Assembly: GCA_037132135.1 (NCBI GenBank)
Contig: JBAXPR010000067.1
Coordinates: 1 to 20,872, forward strand
Length of the DNA: 20,872 nt
Reading direction: 5' to 3'
Origin: BOG-933 sp037132135
Lineage (GTDB): Bacteria > Pseudomonadota > Alphaproteobacteria > Azospirillales > Azospirillaceae
Each line of letters opens with the position of its first letter. Position 1 is the first letter of the stretch. Position numbers and translations under genes: made by a program. The notes below the pieces were generated by a model that ran no database searches, was not told where the DNA came from, and saw only the letters and a list, made by a program, of their open reading frames with translations. Positions 13,837-20,872 of this stretch are shown here, piece after piece.

Positions 13837-14250
13837 ATGGCGGCTATGGCATCCCCCGCGCGCAAGCCGCCGGCCGGCACCTCCAGCGACACCGCAGACA
13901 TTCTCGCGGCGATCCACGATCTTGGCGAGCGGATGGAGCGGCGGTTCGCCAAAGTCGAGACCACGGTCGGCAACCTCGGGGCCAGCGTCGGCGCCCTCGA
14001 GACCACGGTCGGCAGCCTCGGGGCCTCCGTTTCCCGGCTGGAGACCGACGTCGCCGAGATCCGGGGCGAGCAGAAGGAGCATCGCCGGGACACTGGCCGG
14101 CTACAGCAGGATGTCGCGGAGCTGAAGGGCCGGATTCCGGGTATCGAGGGTCAGCTGCGCTTAATCCCGACCCTCTGGCAGCTGGCTTGGCTGATCTTCG
14201 CGATCTTCGGCGCTTCGTTCGTGCTGATCCGCTTCGCCGGCCCTCACTGA
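13837..14250 (+). CDS. Coiled-coil protein with C-terminal transmembrane helix
   Basis: This is a 137-residue protein of unknown function. After a Pro/Ala/Ser-rich N-terminus, residues ~20-105 form a heptad-patterned coiled coil. Within it two 14-residue repeats (ETTVGNLGASVGAL and ETTVGSLGASVSRL) are followed by ETDVAEIRGEQKEH. A single transmembrane helix (LWQLAWLIFAIFGASFVLI, about 112-132) leads to a very short cytoplasmic or periplasmic tail. This layout fits a tail-anchored scaffold. There is no clear ribosome binding site before ATG 13837; ATG 13846 is an alternative. The last 90 bp lie antisense to the end of the ABC ATPase gene. Confidence 0.65.
   Translation: MAAMASPARKPPAGTSSDTADILAAIHDLGERMERRFAKVETTVGNLGASVGALETTVGSLGASVSRLETDVAEIRGEQKEHRRDTGRLQQDVAELKGRIPGIEGQLRLIPTLWQLAWLIFAIFGASFVLIRFAGPH
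13957..14040 (+). repeat. Two tandem 42-bp repeats inside the coiled-coil gene
   Basis: The units start at 13957 and 13999, each opening GAGACCACGGTCGGC, with a third partial start GAGACCG at 14041. They encode two copies of a 14-residue (two-heptad) unit. The two copies are close but not identical, so this is an older duplication; the in-frame 42-bp length lets it expand or contract without breaking the coiled coil. Confidence 0.85.
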
Positions 14251-15738
14251 CCCCGGGCGGCCACCCGCCCCGGCCATCATCAGCCCGAGGTCGCGCTCGG
14301 CGGCGGCGGCTGGCCGTTCACCGACGATCCGGCCCTCGAACATCACCAGAATGCGATCGGCCAGACCGAGCAGTTCGTCGAGTTCGGCCGACACCAGCAG
14401 GATCGCGGTGCCGGCCGCCCGCAGCGCCAGCAACTGGCGGTGGATGAACGCAACGGCGCCGATATCGACGCCGCGGGTCGGCTGGCCGACCAGCAGCAGC
14501 GCCGGCCGCCGGCCGATCTCGCGGGCCAGCACCAGCTTTTGCTGGTTACCGCCGGAAAAATCGCCGGCCGGCAGCCGCGGCTCGGCCGGCCGGATATCAT
14601 AGGCCGCCATCCGGGCGCCCGAGGCCGCCATCGCGCGGCCCGGATGCAGCATCACCCCGCCCGCCGCCCCCAGGAGATCGTTTTCCCAGGCCGGCAGAGC
14701 CGCGAGCAGCCCGAAGCGCAGCCGGTCCTCGGGAACATGAGCGATGCCGGCCCGGCGCGCGGCAGCGGCATCGGCGGGCAGCGGCCGGCCGCCGACGGTA
14801 ACCCGCCCGGCCGCCAGCGGCCGCATCGCGGCCAGCGCCTCCAGCAGCTCCGACTGGCCGTTGCCGCTGACCCCGGCGATGCCGACGATCTCGCCTGCCC
14901 GCACCTGGAAGCCGAGCCCGCGCACCCGGCTCCGCCCGCGGTCGTCCCGAACCTCCAGCCCCTCGACCTCCAGCACCGGTGCGCCGGGCTCGGCCGGCGG
15001 CCGGGACAGGGCCAGACTGACCGGCTGGCCGACCATCGCCTCGGCCAACCGGTCGGCGCTGGTTTCGGCGGTCGCGGTCTCGTGGACCACGGCCCCCCGG
15101 CGCATCACCGTCACGCGGTCGGTCACCGCCATGATCTCCTTCAGCTTGTGGCTGATCAGAATCACGGTCCGGCCTTCGGCGGCAAGCGCGCGCAGGATGG
15201 TGAAAAGGTGTCCGGTCTCGCCCGGAGTCAGCACCGCGGTCGGCTCGTCGAGAATCAGCAGCCGGGCGCCGCGATGAAGCGCCTTGAGGATTTCCAGCCG
15301 CTGGCGGACTCCCACCGGCAGCTCGGCCACCGGACCCTCGGCGGGAACCTCCAGCCCGTAGTCGCGGCCGAGCCGGGCCAGCGCGGCCCGCGCCCGTGCC
15401 CGACCCGGGCCGAGCCCGCAGCCGCCCTCGGCCCCGAGCATCAGGTTTTCCAGCGCCGAAAAGCTCTCGACCAGCATGAAGTGCTGATGAACCATGCCGA
15501 TGCCGGCCGCGATCGCCTCGCGCGGACCATGCCCGTCCAGCCGCCGGCCATCGACCCGGATTTCACCGCCCTCGGCCCTGACCGAGCCATAGACGATGCT
15601 CATGATCGTTGATTTGCCGGCGCCGTTCTCGCCGACCAGACCGTGGATCGTGCCCGCCGCCACCGTCAGCGATACCGCCCGGTTGGCCCATACACGGCCA
15701 AACCGCTTGTCGATGCGGACGGTTCGGAGTGCCTCCAT
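14161..15738 (-). CDS. ABC transporter double ATPase, nucleoside/BMP (YufO/NupO-like) sugar-type import family
   Basis: The 525-residue protein carries two ATPase domains in one chain, as in RbsA/MglA and the nucleoside-type NupO/YufO importers that work with BMP-type binding proteins. NBD1: Walker A GENGAGKST (36-44), Q-loop GMVHQHFML, degenerate signature LPVGVRQRLEIL, Walker B LLILDEP (Asp164, Glu165), and ISHKL. NBD2: degenerate Walker A GVSGNGQSELLE (normal for the family), a good signature FSGGNQQKL (from ~394) and an altered Walker B LLLVGQPTRGVD. The family normally ends soon after DLGLMMAGAG; the last ~29 residues (497-525) are a polar tail encoded opposite the coiled-coil gene. The start follows GGGAG. 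No permease or binding-protein gene is adjacent. Confidence 0.9.
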   Translation of the reverse strand: MEALRTVRIDKRFGRVWANRAVSLTVAAGTIHGLVGENGAGKSTIMSIVYGSVRAEGGEIRVDGRRLDGHGPREAIAAGIGMVHQHFMLVESFSALENLMLGAEGGCGLGPGRARARAALARLGRDYGLEVPAEGPVAELPVGVRQRLEILKALHRGARLLILDEPTAVLTPGETGHLFTILRALAAEGRTVILISHKLKEIMAVTDRVTVMRRGAVVHETATAETSADRLAEAMVGQPVSLALSRPPAEPGAPVLEVEGLEVRDDRGRSRVRGLGFQVRAGEIVGIAGVSGNGQSELLEALAAMRPLAAGRVTVGGRPLPADAAAARRAGIAHVPEDRLRFGLLAALPAWENDLLGAAGGVMLHPGRAMAASGARMAAYDIRPAEPRLPAGDFSGGNQQKLVLAREIGRRPALLLVGQPTRGVDIGAVAFIHRQLLALRAAGTAILLVSAELDELLGLADRILVMFEGRIVGERPAAAAERDLGLMMAGAGGRPGSVRAGEADQHERSAEDREDQPSQLPEGRD

Positions 15739-15803
15739 CGATCGGACTCCCTACCCTTGATCACGGCCCCGCCCGGTCCATCTCGCTAGCGGAACAGACA
15801 ACC

Positions 15804-15833
15804 AAGACATCGTTACGTATAAAGCATTACAAT
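15804..15833 (+). promoter_or_regulatory. Possible promoter for the REC/HD-GYP gene in the divergent gap
   Basis: The 216-bp gap between the divergent ABC ATPase and HD-GYP genes is AT-richer than its surroundings. AAGACA (15804-15809), an 18-bp spacer and TACAAT (15828-15833) match sigma70 consensus at 4 and 5 of 6 positions and point to the HD-GYP gene. On the other strand CTGACA and TTTATA overlap the same place, so opposing promoters may compete. Confidence 0.35.
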
Positions 15834-15954
15834 TCGAGGCTTGTCAGGGTGCGTCGCTCCAGCATAGGCTTTTATCGTAAGGCCGACAGCGGCGCCAGCC
15901 CGGGAATGCCCAACGTTATCGACCAAATCATACGGCAGCCAAGGAAAATTTGGG

Positions 15955-17052
15955 ATGGGAGACTGTCGGTCGAAACCATCGATCGCCCTGGTCGATAGCA
16001 ATCCGAACGATCGCAAGGCTCTGGCGCACGCCATTCAGAGCTTTTATTCCGTTTCCCAGTTCACCGATGCCGATTCCGCTTTGGACGGCCTGCGCCGGGC
16101 CGCGCCGGCGCTGATCATTGTCGACGAGATGGTCACGCCCTGCGGCGCCTATGATTTCGTCTCCATGGTCCGGGCCGACCGGACACTGGCCGAGATTCCG
16201 GCGGTGGTGGTGTCCGCGCTCGACCTCAAGAACGTCAAGGATTCGATCCGCCGCTGCGGCGGCAACGGCTACCTGCCGAAAGCCTGGAAACCCGGCGGCG
16301 CGCTCAAGACCATCTCCGTGACCCTCAACAAGGCGGTGGAACGGAAATGGGAGACCCTGCCCGAACTCCAGCGCGAAGCCTTGAAGGGCACGCTGGCAAT
16401 CATGAACAAAATCCCGGAAGCGCTGGCGGCGGGAACGCCGATCAGCTACACCGAGTTCAAGAAAACCTGCGTCCCACTGGTCAATCTGATCTACCTGACC
16501 GACGTCAAGGGACTGCTCGATGCGGTCAAGGAATACGACAACTATACCTTTGCCCACTCCTTCAAGGTCGGCACCATGCTGGCCATGTTCGGCTGCGCCA
16601 TCGGCCTCAAGGACCGTGATCAGATCCTGCTGGCCAGCGGTGGCCTGCTCCACGATGTCGGCAAGATGGCGATTCCCCTCGAGGTGCTGAACAAGCCGGG
16701 CAGGCTCGAGGCCGAAGAGTGGACGATCATGAAGAGCCATGTCCCGACCACGATGGAGTTCCTGGCCACCTGCGGCGACATCCCCAAGGGGGCGCTGATC
16801 ATCGCCGGCCAGCATCACGAGAAGCTGGACGGCACCGGCTACCCCCATGGTCTCGCGGGGATGCAACTCAACGAACTGGCGCGCATGGCGGCAATCGTGG
16901 ACATCTTTGGCGCCCTCACCGACCGTCGCAGCTACAAGCCGGCGATGGACTCCGAGGCCGCCCTCAAGATCATGAGCCGGCAGATGGCGGCCCAGATCGA
17001 CATGGACCTGCTCAAGATGTTTCGCGAGGTCGTGCTCGACCAGACCCGCTGA
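15955..17052 (+). CDS. REC/HD-GYP response regulator, cyclic di-GMP phosphodiesterase
   Basis: This is a two-component output protein expected to hydrolyse cyclic di-GMP in the cytosol. The 365-residue product has an N-terminal receiver domain (about 8-125): Asp14 in ALVDSNPND, phospho-acceptor Asp57 in IIVDEMVTP, Ser87 and Lys109 in NGYLPKAWK. A helical linker (about 130-190) leads to the HD-GYP domain (about 195-355), which starts YDNYTFAHSFKVG. It contains LLHDVGKMAIP (His233-Asp234), NKPGRLEAEEW, and QHHEKLDGTGYP with Gly295-Tyr296-Pro297, then VDIFGALTDRRSYKPA. One residue of the usual acidic pair in the receiver is Ser15. No histidine kinase is adjacent, so its partner is elsewhere. The ATG follows AAGGA by 9 nt. 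Metal and catalytic residues look complete. Confidence 0.92.
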   Translation: MGDCRSKPSIALVDSNPNDRKALAHAIQSFYSVSQFTDADSALDGLRRAAPALIIVDEMVTPCGAYDFVSMVRADRTLAEIPAVVVSALDLKNVKDSIRRCGGNGYLPKAWKPGGALKTISVTLNKAVERKWETLPELQREALKGTLAIMNKIPEALAAGTPISYTEFKKTCVPLVNLIYLTDVKGLLDAVKEYDNYTFAHSFKVGTMLAMFGCAIGLKDRDQILLASGGLLHDVGKMAIPLEVLNKPGRLEAEEWTIMKSHVPTTMEFLATCGDIPKGALIIAGQHHEKLDGTGYPHGLAGMQLNELARMAAIVDIFGALTDRRSYKPAMDSEAALKIMSRQMAAQIDMDLLKMFREVVLDQTR

Positions 17053-17109
17053 CGGACGCCTCTCTGCGGGCAAGCACGGATGGCACGGGAATCGCGCGGA
17101 AAGGCTTGG

Positions 17110-17127
17110 AAGTTTGGGCAAAAACTT
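17110..17127. promoter_or_regulatory. Inverted repeat upstream of the LysE-type gene
   Basis: AAGTTT (17110-17115) and AAACTT (17122-17127) form a perfect 6-bp inverted repeat with a 6-nt spacer, in an AT-rich patch about 105 bp before the LysE-type start. It overlaps a possible TTGGAA promoter element (17106-17111). It could be an operator or a small hairpin; short repeats like this also arise by chance. Confidence 0.25.
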
Positions 17128-17232
17128 GATAGTCGACGAGCGGGCGGATGCGACCGGGCCGCCGGACCAACCGGAGCGCCGGCACGAAGACGGCGAACCG
17201 GCTGAACAGGACGTACGAGGGGAGAGGCAACG

Positions 17233-17853
17233 GTGAATACCGTGGTGGTCTGGTTCCAGGGGTTCGTCCTCGGGGTGGCGATTGCGGCTCCGGTGGGGCC
17301 GATTGGTCTGCTCTGCATCCGGCGGACGCTTGAACACGGGCAGGCCGTGGGCTTTGCCACCGGCATGGGCGCCGCCGTCGCCGACACCATCTATGGCGCC
17401 ATCGCCGCCTTCGGGGTCAGCGCCCTGCTGGTCTTCCTCAGCGGCCACGAATCCTCCTTCCGCCTGTTTGGCGGCCTGTTTCTGCTGGCGGTGGCGGCAC
17501 GGACCTACTTCAAGACCGCCACGGCCGGCGACGACCCGGTTCCCGATGAAAAGACCTGCGTCGGCGGTTTCGTCACCGGCCTGACCCTGACCCTGACCAA
17601 TCCGGTGACCATGCTTGCCTTCGTCGGCCTCTTCGCCGGCGCCGGGGTCACCGGCAAGCTGGAGTTTCTCGACGCCGCGATTCTGGTCTGGGGCGTGTTC
17701 ATCGGGGCCTCGGCCTGGTGGCTGACCCTGAGTTCCGGGGTGGCGCTGGTCCGCCATCGCATCTCCGAAGACCGCCTCTCCGTGATCAACCATGGCACCG
17801 CCATCGCCCTCGCCCTCTTTGGCGTCTGGGCGGTGGTGACGTCGCAGCTCTGA
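17233..17853 (+). CDS. LysE/RhtB-family amino-acid exporter
   Basis: This inner-membrane efflux carrier of the LysE family exports amino acids or related compounds. The 206-residue protein has about six hydrophobic helices and the family opening FVLGVAIAAPVGPIGLLCIR, where the APVGP segment is characteristic. GFATGMGAAVADTIYGAIA and FVTGLTLTLTNPVTMLAFVG form the second conserved half. The start is a GTG at 17233 with GGGGAGAGG just upstream, which fixes it. Substrate cannot be read from sequence. The sdhE gene follows 28 bp later in the same direction, but functional linkage is unlikely. Confidence 0.9.
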   Translation: MNTVVVWFQGFVLGVAIAAPVGPIGLLCIRRTLEHGQAVGFATGMGAAVADTIYGAIAAFGVSALLVFLSGHESSFRLFGGLFLLAVAARTYFKTATAGDDPVPDEKTCVGGFVTGLTLTLTNPVTMLAFVGLFAGAGVTGKLEFLDAAILVWGVFIGASAWWLTLSSGVALVRHRISEDRLSVINHGTAIALALFGVWAVVTSQL

Positions 17854-17881
17854 GCCCCTTTCCTCCTGGTGAGACAATCCC

Positions 17882-18160
17882 ATGACCCCCGAGTCCCTTG
17901 AGGTTCGTCGCAAGCGCCTGCGGTTCCGGGCCTGGCACCGCGGCATGCGGGAGTCCGACCTGCTGCTCGGCAACTTCGCCGACGCCCATGCCGGCGGCTT
18001 CGACGAGGCGCAACTCGACCGCTTCGAGACCCTGCTTGAGGTCGCCGACGCCGACATCTATAACTGGTATGCTGGTCGCGAGCCGGTGCCGCCCGAATAC
18101 AACCACGACGTCATGGCGCTGCTGCAAGCCTTCCGCATCGTCGACACCGCGCAAAACTGA
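17882..18160 (+). CDS. sdhE: Succinate dehydrogenase assembly factor 2 (FAD assembly factor SdhE)
   Basis: This small protein promotes covalent flavinylation of SdhA, and hence assembly of complex II. The 92-residue product has normal length. It reads RLRFRAWHRGMRESDLLLG, with the conserved RGxxE motif (Arg20-Gly21, Glu24) that contacts the flavoprotein. It continues FDEAQLDRFETLLEVADADI and YNWYAGREPVP. The mfd gene starts 29 bp after its stop, a pairing widely seen in Alphaproteobacteria. Confidence 0.93.
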   Translation: MTPESLEVRRKRLRFRAWHRGMRESDLLLGNFADAHAGGFDEAQLDRFETLLEVADADIYNWYAGREPVPPEYNHDVMALLQAFRIVDTAQN

Positions 18161-18189
18161 TCCCCCCCCGGAACCTCGCCCCGCCCCCC

Positions 18190-20872
18190 GTGCCCAAGTT
18201 CGACCTCACACCGGGCCGCGCCGGCCGCCTGCTGATCGGTGGCGCCCCCGAGGGCCACGATGTCCGGGTGCTGCTGGACCTCGCCCAGCGCGCCGGCCCG
18301 GCCGGGCTGCTTCACGTCGCCCTCGACGACAGCCGGGCCGCCCGGCTGGCCGAGGCGCTGGGATTCTTCGCCCCGGCCCTGGAGGTACTGTCCTTCCCGG
18401 CCTGGGACTGCCTGCCCTATGACCGGGTCTCGCCCAATCCGGCGATCGTCAGCCGGCGCATCGAGACCCTCTGCCGCCTGATCGAGCCGGCACGCGCGCC
18501 CCGCATCCTGCTGACCACCATCGCCGCGATGGTTCAGAAGGTGCCGCCGCGCGCGGCGCTCCGCCCGGCCAGCTTCCGGGCCGCGATCGGCGAACGGCTG
18601 GACCTGGAGCGGCTGCAAAAGTACCTCAGCCACAACGGCTATTCCCGTGCCCAGACCGTGCGCGAGCCGGGCGAGTACGCGATCCGCGGCGGCATCATCG
18701 ATCTCTTCCCGCCCGGCACCGAGGAACCGCTGCGCCTCGACCTCTTCGGCGACGAACTCGATGGCGTGCGCGCCTTCGATCCGCTCAGCCAGCGCACCAC
18801 CGACAAGCGGGACCGCATCGACCTCAAGCCGATGGCGGAGCTGTTTCTCGACGACCCCTCGATCGCCCGCTTCCGCTCGGGCTATCGCGAGCTGTTCGGT
18901 GCCATCAACGACCAGGATCCGCTCTATCAGGCCGTCAGCGCCGGGCGCAAGCATCCGGGCATGGAGCACTGGCTGCCGCTGTTCCACGGCAGCCTGGAAA
19001 CCCTGTCCGACTACCTGCCGTCGGCGATCATCAGTCTCGATCCCCAGGCCGAAGAGGCGCGCGACGCCCGTTTCGCCCAGATCGCCGACTTTTTCGAGGC
19101 GCGCAAGAGCCTGCGCCACGTCGAGCGCGCCGCCGGCACCGCGCCCTACAAGCCGCTGCCCGCCGACCGGCTCTATCTCGACAAGACCGGCTGGGAGCTG
19201 ATTCTCGGCTGCCACGCCGTGGCCCAGCTTTCACCCTTCGGGGTGCCGCCGGGCCTGATCGGCCAGTTGGACGCCGGCGGCCGGCGCGGCCACGATTTCG
19301 CCGAGGCCCGCGCGCGGCCCGATCAGAACGTCTTCGACGCCGTCCACGAGCACATCGTCGACCTCGCGACCGCCGGTCGGCGGGTCATGGTCGCCGGCTA
19401 CAGCCCGGGCTCGCGCGACCGCCTGCTCTCGGTGCTGGCCGACCACGGCATCACGGGGCTGAAGCCCGCCGATTCCTGGCCCGACGCCCAGGTTTTCCCC
19501 CGCGGCACCCTGGCCATGATCGTGCTCGGCATCGAGCACGGCTTCGTCGCCGGCGACCTCGCCGTGATCACCGAGCAGGACATTCTGGGCGACCGCCTCG
19601 CCCGGCCGCCCAAGAAGCGCCGCCGCGCCGCCAACTTCATCGCCGAATCCTCCAGCCTCGCCGCCGGTGACCTGGTGGTTCATGTCGAATACGGCATCGG
19701 CCGCTTCGACGGCCTCGAAACTGTGACCGCGGCCGGCGCGCCCCACGACTGTCTGCGCATCCTGTACGACGGCAACGAAAAGCTGTTCGTGCCGGTCGAA
19801 AACATCGAGATGCTGTCGCGCTTCGGCTCCGACGAGGCCGGGGCGCAGCTCGACAAGCTCGGCGGCACCGCCTGGCAGGGCCGCAAGGCCCGGGTCAAGA
19901 AGCGGCTGAAGGACATGGCAGAGGCGCTGCTGCGCATCGCCGCCGAGCGCGAGTTGCGCCGGGGCGAGGCCCTGGCCGCGCCCGAGGGCCTCTATGCCGA
20001 GTTCGCCGCCCGCTTCCCCTACCCCGAAACCGAGGACCAGCTGACCGCGATCGCCGATGTCGTCGAGGACATGGCCTCGGGGCGGCCGATGGACCGGCTG
20101 GTTTGCGGCGATGTCGGCTTCGGCAAGACCGAGGTCGCGCTGCGCGCCGCCTTCGTCGCCGCGCTCTCGGGCCAGCAGGTGGCGGTGGTGGTGCCAACGA
20201 CCCTCCTGGCCCGCCAGCATCACCGCACTTTCACCGAGCGCTTCAAGGGACTGCCGGTGGTGGTCGAGCAACTGTCGCGGCTGGTCACGGCCAAGGACAC
20301 CACCCGGGCCAAGAAGGGGCTGGCCGACGGCACCGTCGACATCATCGTCGGCACCCACGCCCTCTTGTCGAAGACCATCGGCTTCAAACGCCTGGGACTG
20401 GTGATCGTCGACGAGGAGCAGCATTTCGGGGTCAAGCAGAAGGAGCGCCTGAAGGAACTCCGGGCCAACGTCCATGTCCTGACCCTGACCGCGACGCCGA
20501 TCCCCCGGACGCTCCAGATGGCGCTCTCGGGCGTGCGTGAGCTGACGGTGATCGCCACGCCGCCGGTCGACCGCCTCGCGGTGCGGACCTTCGTGCTGCC
20601 GTTCGATCCGGTGGTGGTGCGCGATGCCATCTTGCGCGAGCATTACCGCGGCGGCCAGAGCTTCTATGTCTGTCCGCGCATCGAGGACATTCCCAAGGTC
20701 ACGGAGCGCATCCGCGAACTGGTGCCCGAGGTCAAGATCGTCACCGCCCACGGCCAGATGTCGGCCTCGGAACTGGAAGAGGTGATGACCGCCTTCGATG
20801 ATCGCGCCTTCGATGTTCTGCTGGCCACCAACATCATCGAGTCCGGGCTCGACATCCCCAACGCCAACACCA
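18190..20872 (+). CDS. mfd: Transcription-repair coupling factor Mfd, 3' end outside the window
   Basis: This DNA translocase removes RNA polymerase stalled at lesions and recruits UvrA. About 894 of some 1150 codons are present and the frame is open at the window edge. The UvrB-like N-terminal modules (VLSFPAWDCLPYDRVSPNP, then IRGGIIDLFPPGTEEPLRLD) are followed by the RNA-polymerase-binding module (GDLVVHVEYGIGRFDGLETV, from ~493). RecG-like helicase motifs follow: Walker A GDVGFGKTE (640-648), PTTLLARQH, DEEQHFG (741-747), LTATPIPRTLQMALSGVREL, and TNIIESGLDIPNANT at the edge. The likely start is the GTG at 18190 with a weak upstream site; no in-frame ATG occurs before 18530. It follows sdhE by 29 bp. 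Confidence 0.95.
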   Translation, partial: MPKFDLTPGRAGRLLIGGAPEGHDVRVLLDLAQRAGPAGLLHVALDDSRAARLAEALGFFAPALEVLSFPAWDCLPYDRVSPNPAIVSRRIETLCRLIEPARAPRILLTTIAAMVQKVPPRAALRPASFRAAIGERLDLERLQKYLSHNGYSRAQTVREPGEYAIRGGIIDLFPPGTEEPLRLDLFGDELDGVRAFDPLSQRTTDKRDRIDLKPMAELFLDDPSIARFRSGYRELFGAINDQDPLYQAVSAGRKHPGMEHWLPLFHGSLETLSDYLPSAIISLDPQAEEARDARFAQIADFFEARKSLRHVERAAGTAPYKPLPADRLYLDKTGWELILGCHAVAQLSPFGVPPGLIGQLDAGGRRGHDFAEARARPDQNVFDAVHEHIVDLATAGRRVMVAGYSPGSRDRLLSVLADHGITGLKPADSWPDAQVFPRGTLAMIVLGIEHGFVAGDLAVITEQDILGDRLARPPKKRRRAANFIAESSSLAAGDLVVHVEYGIGRFDGLETVTAAGAPHDCLRILYDGNEKLFVPVENIEMLSRFGSDEAGAQLDKLGGTAWQGRKARVKKRLKDMAEALLRIAAERELRRGEALAAPEGLYAEFAARFPYPETEDQLTAIADVVEDMASGRPMDRLVCGDVGFGKTEVALRAAFVAALSGQQVAVVVPTTLLARQHHRTFTERFKGLPVVVEQLSRLVTAKDTTRAKKGLADGTVDIIVGTHALLSKTIGFKRLGLVIVDEEQHFGVKQKERLKELRANVHVLTLTATPIPRTLQMALSGVRELTVIATPPVDRLAVRTFVLPFDPVVVRDAILREHYRGGQSFYVCPRIEDIPKVTERIRELVPEVKIVTAHGQMSASELEEVMTAFDDRAFDVLLATNIIESGLDIPNANT

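Noticed and set aside
12205..14082. 625-codon open frame on the minus strand across the nuclease and exported-protein genes
   Set aside because: It spans three plus-strand genes and their gaps, and reads as low-complexity Gly/Ala/Arg sequence.

Overview
The window is GC-rich throughout and reads as the chromosome of an alphaproteobacterium, most likely a member of or near the Rhodospirillales. The reasons are a MucR/Ros-type regulator, a PAS_5-type single-domain protein, a short DUF6898-like protein, an sdhE-mfd pair, a glutaryl-CoA dehydrogenase and a membrane-bound sugar-nucleotide dehydratase. The taxonomic placement is inference from gene families; no rRNA is present.

Layout: (a) 1-880 is a decayed mobile-element scar: the left part of an IS3-family (IS2-like) element with a truncated orfA, fused at about 605 to the last ~65 residues of a tyrosine integrase, followed by a cluster of TACTCCC heptamers. 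It abuts the 3' end of a tRNA-Thr(GGT) gene (881-955, minus), a classic island integration site. (b) 976-5024 is a minus-strand block: a FlaA1/CapD-type nucleotide-sugar 4,6-dehydratase, a CorA/ZntB-type metal transporter, a PAS_5 protein and a DUF6898-like small protein. (c) 5126-14250 is a plus-strand block: gcdH, two translationally coupled small unknown genes, a class I photolyase, a MucR/Ros-like regulator with an incomplete zinc site, an Old Yellow Enzyme-type reductase, a DUF1993 protein, a compact two-gene candidate restriction-modification system, a small exported or membrane protein, and a coiled-coil/transmembrane protein. (d) 14161-15738, minus: a double ATPase of the nucleoside/BMP-type ABC import family without visible permease or binding-protein partners; its 3' end overlaps the convergent coiled-coil gene by 90 bp. 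(e) 15955-20872, plus: a REC/HD-GYP response regulator, a LysE-type exporter, sdhE, and mfd, which runs off the right edge.

Most of the window is ordinary core genome. The two places that stand out are the tRNA-Thr island scar at the left edge and the overlapping methyltransferase/putative nuclease pair at 10830-13221. That nuclease does not match a restriction-enzyme family I can name and carries a D-x14-S-x-K variant of the PD-(D/E)XK core. Calls are from reading the sequence alone; no database search was run.
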